From contig MGQN01000022.1 of NCBI GenBank assembly GCA_001797845.1, positions 9,762-21,898 of the forward strand: a stretch of DNA of 12,137 nt. The letters are read 5' to 3'. This DNA is from Deltaproteobacteria bacterium RBG_16_44_11. GTDB taxonomy: Bacteria > Desulfobacterota > Syntrophia > Syntrophales > Smithellaceae. Under the pieces are notes generated by a model, which was not told where the DNA came from, did not search any database, and was given only the letters and a program-made list of their open reading frames with translations. This document shows, piece by piece, positions 6,752 through 12,137 of the stretch. Numbering within the stretch: position 1 is the first letter of the stretch; every line of letters begins with the position of its first letter. Both the position numbers and the translations under genes were made by a program.

Positions 6752-6776
6752 AAACATATTAAAAGGAGATTGAATC

Positions 6777-7220
6777 ATGAACAGAGTGGAAAAAACAGTG
6801 GATTTGCATAGAAACGGTGGACTTTCTTGTTCCCAGGCTATTGTGACCGCATATGGTGAATCATATGGTATGGATCCAGAGATGACAAAAATGCTGGGGC
6901 GTCCTTGGGCGGGAGGTATTGGCCATCAAGCCCTGACCTGCGGATATCTTACCGGTGCTGCTCTTGTCCTGGCTCTAGCGTTGAATAATAAGGATGAGGG
7001 CAAGTCCCGAAGAGACCTGGACAAAGCAATCCGGATTTTGTTTAGTCGCTTTAAAGAACGGCACGGAGGAGCCACGATGTGCAAGGAGCTTTTGGGTGCA
7101 GATCTGACCACTGAAGAAGGATTAAAGAAGATCCTGGAAGAAAAGCTCGTAGCCAAATATTGCCATAGCGAGGATGGGATAGGTCGGGATGTGGCCGGGA
7201 TATTGGAGGAGCTGATCTGA
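6777..7220 (+). CDS. C_GCAxxG_C_C-type putative redox protein
   Basis: The 147-residue soluble protein has four spaced cysteines: C18 in LSCSQA, C55 in LTCGYLTGA, C102 in MCKELLG and C129 in KYCHSEDG. It ends in a GRDVAGILEEL helix. This order and length match the C_GCAxxG_C_C family of probable redox proteins, sometimes linked to transport or metal loci. The central family motif CGAxxG is here CGYLTG, with Tyr in place of Ala. GRPWAGGIG (41-49) is the Gly-rich run before it. The start has AAAGGAG 8 nt upstream. An AhpD-like gene follows 61 bp later on the same strand with no terminator between, so the pair likely forms a thiol-redox operon. The divergent MocR regulator is the best candidate controller. 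The biochemical role of the family is not established. Confidence 0.85.
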   Translation: MNRVEKTVDLHRNGGLSCSQAIVTAYGESYGMDPEMTKMLGRPWAGGIGHQALTCGYLTGAALVLALALNNKDEGKSRRDLDKAIRILFSRFKERHGGATMCKELLGADLTTEEGLKKILEEKLVAKYCHSEDGIGRDVAGILEELI

Positions 7221-7281
7221 TTCCAGATACGGAAAGATAAATTTTAATAAACAACATATCAAAGAAAGAGGAGGTATTTCT

Positions 7282-7647
7282 ATGTTAGACAAAGCATATA
7301 TCGAAAAAATTGAGAAAATTTATAAAGACTTTATGTATGTCCATGAATCCTTTACGGCTAGGGATTCAAAGCCTTATGAATCTTTTTTAAAATTCAGCAA
7401 TGATGCCATGAAGGAAGGAAGCATACCTAAAATGTACAAAGAGTTGATTGCATTGGGAATAGCGTCTTTCCACAATTGCGAGCCCTGTATGGCGTGGCAT
7501 GTGAAAGAAGCCTTAAACAACGGCGCTACCGATAAGCAGGTAGTAGAGGCGATAGAAGTAGCATCGGAGATGGGCGGCGGTCCTGTTGTCGCACGAAGCA
7601 GTTTCGTATTCAAGGTTCTCGAGTATTTAAAGGATAAGAAAAAATGA
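7282..7647 (+). CDS. AhpD-like carboxymuconolactone decarboxylase (CMD) family protein
   Basis: The 121-residue all-helical protein carries the active-site pattern NCEPCMAWH, that is C66-X2-C69-X3-H73. This is the CXXC plus His arrangement of AhpD-like peroxidase or disulfide-relay members of the family. KELIALGIASFHNC before it and AIEVASEMGGGPV after it are typical CMD helices. The CXXC argues for a redox role rather than true carboxymuconolactone decarboxylation, and no aromatic degradation gene is nearby. GAGGAGG lies 7 nt before the ATG. It is second in the operon with the four-cysteine protein and could serve as its disulfide partner, which is inference. Substrate and electron donor are unknown. 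Confidence 0.9.
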   Translation: MLDKAYIEKIEKIYKDFMYVHESFTARDSKPYESFLKFSNDAMKEGSIPKMYKELIALGIASFHNCEPCMAWHVKEALNNGATDKQVVEAIEVASEMGGGPVVARSSFVFKVLEYLKDKKK

Positions 7648-7745
7648 ATCGTCTGCTTTTTTCGAAATGTATTTTGCATTTTCATATCACGACTGAACGT
7701 AACGTATATGATTGTATGCTTATAGTGTTTTAAATATTAGAAATA

Positions 7746-7859
7746 TTAGGGACAGAGCCCTGTTTTTTCAGCTCTCCCTGAATACTCGGGATTGAAATTT
7801 GCCATAATCGCCTGACGCGTTTTGTCGATAAGCTCTTGAACGGTGTCGGTGGTATCGAT
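7746..7859 (-). pseudogene. Decayed 3' end of a plsC-like acyltransferase gene
   Basis: Read on the minus strand, this segment encodes IDTTDTVQELIDKTRQAIMA and then NFNPEYSG. That closely matches the C-terminus of the intact PlsC encoded at 9784-10521 (ELIDKTRQAIIANFNPEYVG). At DNA level, 7782-7844 matches 9799-9861 with 5 differences in 63 bp, then a 12-bp gap, then a further GGTATCGAT match ending at 7859 and 9888. Upstream of 7859 the similarity stops abruptly, so HX4D, EGTRS and all catalytic parts are absent. An open frame continues to 7931 but encodes nothing recognisable. It lies just downstream of the lipase gene, so the lipase is flanked by two copies of the plsC 3' end. Confidence 0.75.
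7748..7768 (+). terminator. Weak candidate terminator after the redox operon
   Basis: AGGG (7748-7751) can pair with CCCT (7758-7761) around ACAGAG, followed by G and six Ts (7763-7768), about 100 nt after the CMD stop. The stem is short. The same bases can also form a longer bulged hairpin, AGGG..AGAGC with GCTCT-CCCT (7771-7779). Confidence 0.3.
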
Positions 7860-7949
7860 TTGCCGAACCAACGGAAAAGGGGCAGGATCTATTCCTACCC
7901 CCTTACCGCCGCCAGCCTTTCGGCCAGTCACTTATACTTGTGATTACTA

Positions 7950-9374
7950 TTACCGGCAATTGTGTCCCTTGTGTCCCTGTCCATCCCACTTTTCATCGCA
8001 CCGGCCTTCGATGTAGTCATCAAGCTGAACTGATATCGATTCGGAGAATGAGCCCGCTTGATTGATGATTGCCCAGTTGGGCACGTTTATCCCATGCATC
8101 GTGCCACAGTCGCCGCGCGGGGTTTCCACAATGGAAATAGTCGCATCCGCAGGAGTGGCCCCAGCGAGGTAGAGGTCAACGGCGCTGAGAAAAGTTGTAT
8201 TTAATAACGCAGGGAAATCAGTGATCGGCCTGGTTAAGTTCGTAATGTGGTCCGAAACTAAATCGTAAACAAAATACGCAACGGTGTAGTGGGTTAAAGA
8301 GGCGTTGGTCGCCGTAACGATGTTGATTCCGTTAATGGCGAGGATGTCGTTGAAGCCGTCACTCTGACTACCAAACCACTCCCGGTTCCTCGTAATAACC
8401 AGGTTGGTCTGATCCGGGTTTCTGGTCATGAGGGCTCCCAGCCCCCCGCCGACGGGCGAGGTGTTGAGGCGGATAAAATAGTCGCTCCGTATCCGGGGCT
8501 CGATGTAGAAGTGGTGGTTTCCGCCGGGACGGGCGATGTTAAGCTCATAGTAGTCGCCGGCCTTGGCCCTGAACGGTCCCCAGTTTCCGGTCGCATCTAT
8601 CGAGTAAATTGCTTCCGGTCTCCAATGTTTTCTGGCGCCGGTTTCGCCGTTGAGTTCATAGATCTCCACCGTAGCACCGGCCACGCCCGCATTTTGCGGA
8701 AAATAGACCGCCCTGCCGGCAAGGTTGATGCGGCCGTCGCGATCAGGCAGGACAGCAGTGCTTTTCGGAGCCTTGCCAACAAAGAACTTGTAGATCAGGG
8801 CAAACGACTCGGGAGAGGTCGCTGCCTCGTTATGAGACTGTTTGGGGAGAATATAGTTATCCGCCCCCACGATCGTACCGGTGGGGAACAAACCGAATTC
8901 GCTCCAGAGGGCCAGGGTAGGCACCCCTCCCGGAAGAGCGGCGGCGGGAAAGCCATCGAGGTTTACATAGTGGGCAACCTTGGCCGCATGCGTGGGGTCA
9001 GCCAGGTACATCTGCGACACTCTGGTGCCCAGAGAATGCCCCAAAAGCTCGACCTTCTCAGCCCCGGTCTCCGCCAGAACGGCGTCGATACGTGCATCAA
9101 GGGCAGCCAAAACGGCTGGAGCAGTGGTACCAAAATTGGGAGAATCGTATTCAAACACATTGAGGTATTCCTGGGGGTAGCCGTTGCTGGCAAAACGCAT
9201 AGCCTGCCACTCAAATTGTTGTGCAGAACCCGTGTAGCCATGAACAAAAATCATGGGTCGAATATTTGAGAAGTGCTTTTGATGATCGGCACTGGCTGGT
9301 GTGGATAAAAAGCCAAACCCGATCAACATGAGAGCCAACAATGTAATAATTGAAAAGTAACTAAATTTTTTCAT
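7950..9374 (-). CDS. Secreted AFL-like lipase/esterase (alpha/beta hydrolase)
   Basis: The 474-residue protein has a signal peptide: Lys-rich start, hydrophobic core 9-22, and a cut probably after STPASA at residue 29. MIFVHGYTGS (41-50) gives the oxyanion-loop HG. GHSLG (112-116) carries nucleophile S114. D140 (NLDG) and H181 (QSHNEAATSPESF) fit the rest of the triad in order and spacing. Residues from about 215 to 455 are beta-rich and lack hydrolase motifs. Size and two-part layout recall the Archaeoglobus fulgidus lipase AF1763 (AFL, also 474 residues as I remember), whose C-terminal domain binds lipid. The tail ends in a Cys/His/Lys-rich run, RCDEKWDGQGHKGHNCR. It probably cleaves long-chain acyl esters outside the inner membrane. 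AAGGAGG is 6 nt before the ATG. It is transcribed separately from plsC upstream (409-bp gap). Confidence 0.88.
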   Translation of the reverse strand: MKKFSYFSIITLLALMLIGFGFLSTPASADHQKHFSNIRPMIFVHGYTGSAQQFEWQAMRFASNGYPQEYLNVFEYDSPNFGTTAPAVLAALDARIDAVLAETGAEKVELLGHSLGTRVSQMYLADPTHAAKVAHYVNLDGFPAAALPGGVPTLALWSEFGLFPTGTIVGADNYILPKQSHNEAATSPESFALIYKFFVGKAPKSTAVLPDRDGRINLAGRAVYFPQNAGVAGATVEIYELNGETGARKHWRPEAIYSIDATGNWGPFRAKAGDYYELNIARPGGNHHFYIEPRIRSDYFIRLNTSPVGGGLGALMTRNPDQTNLVITRNREWFGSQSDGFNDILAINGINIVTATNASLTHYTVAYFVYDLVSDHITNLTRPITDFPALLNTTFLSAVDLYLAGATPADATISIVETPRGDCGTMHGINVPNWAIINQAGSFSESISVQLDDYIEGRCDEKWDGQGHKGHNCR

Positions 9375-9451
9375 TGTCTTCCTCCTTAGTTTTTAGAATA
9401 GTAAATTTACGTTCTTGATTTACTGAATTGCCTCGAGCCAAGATTCTTAGC

Positions 9452-9485
9452 GCCCCCGACAGAGCTCGCTTATCCTGCCGGGGGC
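9452..9485. other. GC-rich 11-bp stem-loop in the lipase leader
   Basis: GCCCCCGACAG (9452-9462) and CTGCCGGGGGC (9475-9485) pair over 11 bp around a 12-nt loop. The one non-Watson-Crick position is a G-U wobble if transcribed from the minus strand and A-C if from the plus strand. No T-run follows on either strand, so it is not a standard terminator. It lies about 80 nt upstream of the lipase ATG. Confidence 0.6.
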
Positions 9486-9498
9486 AACTATGGGTCTC

Positions 9499-9538
9499 TT
9501 CATGGGGAGATCGCTCCTTTGTGGAATTTCCTCATGAA
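9499..9538. other. Second stem-loop in the lipase leader
   Basis: TTCATGGGG (9499-9507) pairs with CCTCATGAA (9530-9538), with one G-U on the plus strand or C-A on the minus strand. Inside it, GGAG (9506-9509) can instead pair with CTCC (9514-9517) around ATCG. It begins 13 nt from the GC-rich stem-loop. The two may form one structured unit. The rest of the gap (9539-9783) shows no gene, terminator or clear promoter to me. Confidence 0.45.
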
Positions 9539-9783
9539 TATAAAGTGTTCTCCTGTATGATTTCATAAAGATAATTTCTCTAGTAATCATTTCTCATCAT
9601 CGTTCGAGATAATTTGGATCCCAATGTTAGATTCTGTCCTATTTTGGTAATGTTCCTCTTCATCTTCCGCTGAAACGAGTTAGATCGGAAATCCAATGAA
9701 AATCATCTCTGAAAAACATATTGAAAGCGTGAAATTAAATTCGTTAGAGTTTCTTATTCGGCGATCCCCACGCCTATATGGGG

Positions 9784-10521
9784 TCAGCCCTTCCCCACAT
9801 ACTCGGGATTGAAATTCGCGATGATCGCCTGACGCGTTTTGTCGATAAGCTCTAGAGCGGTAGCGTTGGTATAGCCGCTGGTATCGATAGGGTCCCCGAT
9901 TACGATCTGGATTTTTCCCGGCTTCACGACAAGGCTTCCCTTGGGTAGGATGCGCCGGCTTCCATTGACGGTAACCGGCAGGATGGGGATTTTATGGGCT
10001 ATAGCTACCATGAATCCTCCCTTTTTGAATTCGTGAATCTTCCCGTCGGGCGATCTGGTCCCTTCGGCAAATACCATTACGCTTGCACCCTTCGGCAGTC
10101 GATCTATGCCCTTGTTAATGCTCTCGATTGCCCTGGTGGTATTGGAGCGGTCGATAAAGATGTTGCGTGAGGCATACAACGCGTAGCCGAAAATCGGGAT
10201 TTTGAGAACTTCCTTTTTGATGAACCAGCGGTATTGAATGCCCAGCGTGGTAACTATCGAGATGATATCGAAAAGCGACTGGTGGTTGGAAATAATGATA
10301 TACGATGTCCGGGGCTGAATCTTTTCTTTGTTCTTTATTTCCGTTCGGACAAAAGAAATGCCAAGCATGGTGTATGCCCAGAGCTTGGAAATGGAAAAGG
10401 CGAGATTGCCGGTACGGCTCAGCAAGCCCGTAATCATGACGGGGATACCCAAGGTAATGGTTGCAATTGCCGCCCACATAGCAAGCCACGTAACACAAAT
10501 TATTTTAAATAGAGATTTCAT
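9784..10521 (-). CDS. plsC: 1-acyl-sn-glycerol-3-phosphate acyltransferase (PlsC family)
   Basis: The 245-residue protein has an N-terminal membrane anchor (about 5-34) and the four acyltransferase motifs in order: NHQSLFD (H80, D85 of HX4D), the GYALYASRNIFIDR block (112-125), FAEGTRS (151-157) and ILPVTVNG (180-187). The family transfers an acyl chain from acyl-ACP or acyl-CoA to the sn-2 position of lysophosphatidate at the inner membrane. Length is normal. The gene starts 7 bp after the FAD oxidoreductase stop. The ATG is preceded by GCTAAAAAAATT with no Shine-Dalgarno, so translation may depend on coupling to the upstream gene. Related family members act on other acceptors (lyso-ornithine lipid, glycolipid), and the FAD neighbour makes a dedicated lipid or pigment role possible. 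Its 3' end is duplicated at 7746-7859. Confidence 0.92.
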   Translation of the reverse strand: MKSLFKIICVTWLAMWAAIATITLGIPVMITGLLSRTGNLAFSISKLWAYTMLGISFVRTEIKNKEKIQPRTSYIIISNHQSLFDIISIVTTLGIQYRWFIKKEVLKIPIFGYALYASRNIFIDRSNTTRAIESINKGIDRLPKGASVMVFAEGTRSPDGKIHEFKKGGFMVAIAHKIPILPVTVNGSRRILPKGSLVVKPGKIQIVIGDPIDTSGYTNATALELIDKTRQAIIANFNPEYVGKG

Positions 10522-10528
10522 AATTTTT

Positions 10529-12073
10529 TTAGCGGAAAACCGGCGGCAGGAGCTGAAGATAATCCTTGCCGGTTACGGCACCGGCGCAGATAAAAGCGGA
10601 GTGCACTGCCCCCTCGATGCCGCCTTCATTGATGCGCTTTCCGTAGGTATCACCGGCAAAATACAATCCCTCGATAGTAGGACATTGGACATCCACCCAT
10701 TCATCCTCCGGATGTCTCCAGAGAATACAGGTATCCCCCACAGTAAAAAGCATCCAGTCAAGCGATTTTCGCCAACCTCTAAAGGCGGTATCTACAAACT
10801 TCAACATCCGGTCAATCACTATGTTCACTTTTTTCTTATCATGGGCTTCGTCAGACAGGATACTGCTGGCCATACCCATCAGATGTTTACCTTCCGGCGC
10901 GCTGGTCGGCGCGATAGCCGACATAGCAATAATGTCCAGCGGCACATTGCCCCGGAAAAGCCCTTCGCTCTCGGGAATCAACATGGAAGTATGATAGAAA
11001 GACCTGGGATCAACCTTAAGTTCGCAAAATTCATGCAGAGGTTTGGTCATGCCGATCTGGGCGGCAACCATGGAAGTATGAATTATTTTTTTAGTTAAGC
11101 GGACAAAATCGGCCGGCAGTAAATTCTCCGGGATGAGTTTCAATAAGACCTTTGGCGGAACAGTGCAGATTACCGTGGGGGCTTTTATTTCCATTGTCTT
11201 GCCTTGGATTTCGGCTGCCACACCAATCGCCTTGCCGTTCTGAATGATAACTTCTTTAACCGCGGCATTGGTAACGACATCTCCTCCGGTATCTTTGACT
11301 GCGGTAGCAAAACCCTCAGTAATGAAACGATGTCCGGGCGAACCGGCGAAAGCCCAGGAGCCATTGGTTATGTGCACACCCGTCTCCTGAACCTGCAAAA
11401 ATACTTTCAGATTCTCTCCGGCAGAATTTAGTGCCGGGTCATTAATGATCGTCTGGAAAGTCCCCATGGCATAATGGAATTCCTGCGCCAGTTCATTTTT
11501 GGTTATTCCTTCCACCCAATCTTTCAAGGTGACATGATCGAATTTTTCCGCATCCGCAATTGTGCGCAACTGAAGTTTGCGTTTATGAACTTTCACCATC
11601 TCCGCGTAATCTTCATCGCTCATCCAGCCGTATTTATTTCTCCGGCCGAGGATGAAAGGCTTCCAATCATGGTCATACCAGACAAAACCTTCATTGGGAT
11701 AAAAAATCGAAGCCTTGTTAAAAAGTGCCAGGGCCTGGCTCACACGCCCCCGGTTGGTAAACCAGGCGCCCCGGCCGCCCGCTTCCAGGACATATCCATC
11801 AAGCATTTTCTTTTTTATCATAGTGGAAAGAGCTGGCTCCGTCCGATCGCTAACCCAGGAATGGGCGGATTGCGCCAGCGTCTTACGAAACTGGTCGGCG
11901 TCTGTAATACCTTCCCCGCGAAATGATGTCGCCCGCCCCCCAATCTGCGATGAAGCCTCGAGGATGAGAACCTTCTTATGATCCATGTTTGATAATAGAG
12001 CCCCACAAGCTGATCCGGCTATCCCGCAACCGATAACAATAACATCGTAGCTATTTGAAATTGTTGAAGTCAT
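10529..12073 (-). CDS. FAD-dependent oxidoreductase, phytoene desaturase/amine oxidase-like
   Basis: The 514-residue protein begins with a dinucleotide-binding fold: VIVIGCGIAGSACGALL, with GXGXXG at 15-20, the acidic ribose-binding E39 in LILEA, and GGRATS at 45-50. The C-terminal FAD signature is YFAGDTYGKRINEGGIEGA (471-489). TVICTVPPKVL (about 304-314) is the usual second-strand motif. This is the layout of the phytoene desaturase, carotene isomerase and amine oxidase group. It likely oxidises, desaturates or saturates a hydrophobic isoprenoid or lipid substrate, but the substrate cannot be read from sequence. No phytoene synthase or other carotenoid gene is in view. The start at 12073 has GGAGG 4 nt upstream. 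It is first in an operon with plsC (7-bp gap). The 64 bp upstream to the window edge show no clear promoter. Confidence 0.88.
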   Translation of the reverse strand: MTSTISNSYDVIVIGCGIAGSACGALLSNMDHKKVLILEASSQIGGRATSFRGEGITDADQFRKTLAQSAHSWVSDRTEPALSTMIKKKMLDGYVLEAGGRGAWFTNRGRVSQALALFNKASIFYPNEGFVWYDHDWKPFILGRRNKYGWMSDEDYAEMVKVHKRKLQLRTIADAEKFDHVTLKDWVEGITKNELAQEFHYAMGTFQTIINDPALNSAGENLKVFLQVQETGVHITNGSWAFAGSPGHRFITEGFATAVKDTGGDVVTNAAVKEVIIQNGKAIGVAAEIQGKTMEIKAPTVICTVPPKVLLKLIPENLLPADFVRLTKKIIHTSMVAAQIGMTKPLHEFCELKVDPRSFYHTSMLIPESEGLFRGNVPLDIIAMSAIAPTSAPEGKHLMGMASSILSDEAHDKKKVNIVIDRMLKFVDTAFRGWRKSLDWMLFTVGDTCILWRHPEDEWVDVQCPTIEGLYFAGDTYGKRINEGGIEGAVHSAFICAGAVTGKDYLQLLPPVFR

Positions 12074-12137
12074 CGTTCCTCCGATTTTTTTGTCCGGCTT
12101 TTTAGCGCAATATCATTGGCCTATTTTTTGATAAGAC

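Noticed and set aside
8511..9269. 252-residue plus-strand open frame inside the lipase gene
   Set aside because: It is antisense to the lipase, with no domain or start signal.
9452..9485. GC-rich hairpin as a rho-independent terminator for plsC
   Set aside because: No T-run follows on the minus strand, and it lies about 300 bp past the plsC stop.
9697..9858. Short plus-strand open frame starting MKIISEKHIESVK
   Set aside because: It has no good ribosome site and runs into the antisense of the plsC 3' end; probably chance.
10328..11098. 256-residue plus-strand open frame across plsC and the FAD gene
   Set aside because: It is antisense to two well-supported genes and crosses their junction.

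Overview
The window looks like a stretch of chromosome from a Deltaproteobacterium (Desulfobacterota), possibly a Syntrophus/Smithella-like anaerobe. That placement is an inference. It rests on the mix of genes, the GC-rich palindromic intergenic repeats of a kind I associate with that group, and an AFL-like secreted lipase. No rRNA, CRISPR array, integrase or intact transposase was seen.

Layout. (1) 1-611, minus strand: a membrane-anchored zinc-ribbon protein with a transglutaminase-like domain, cut by the window edge. (2) 707-890: a nested palindromic element. (3) 905-1743, minus: a visibly AT-rich pair of small polytopic membrane proteins behind a good sigma70 promoter (1993-2021) and a leader of about 240 nt. 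(4) 2083-2865, minus: a TauE/SafE-type permease with its own promoter. (5) 3022-3163, plus: a strong promoter and tRNA-Gln(CUG). The gene for glutaminyl-tRNA synthetase lies next to it, convergent on the minus strand (3358-5046). (6) 5135-6586, minus: a MocR-type (GntR plus aminotransferase) regulator. It diverges from a plus-strand pair (6777-7647) coding for a four-cysteine C_GCAxxG_C_C-type redox protein and an AhpD-like CXXC protein. Their shared intergenic region carries a candidate MocR operator array. (7) 7746-12073, minus: a lipid-related block made of an FAD-dependent oxidoreductase of the phytoene-desaturase type, a PlsC acyltransferase, a secreted lipase, and a duplicated, decayed 3' end of a plsC-like gene on the far side of the lipase.

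How the genes work together. The FAD enzyme and PlsC are 7 bp apart and very probably form one operon. The lipase has its own 409-bp upstream region, which holds two adjacent stem-loops of unknown role. The MocR regulator probably senses a PLP-related or amino ligand and controls itself and/or the divergent thiol-redox pair. glnS and tRNA-Gln supply both parts of direct Gln-tRNA(Gln) synthesis. The parts with least explanation are the AT-rich membrane pair with its HHWTTH motif, the zinc-ribbon/transglutaminase protein, the structured lipase leader, and the plsC duplication around the lipase. No complete new defence or mobile system could be supported.
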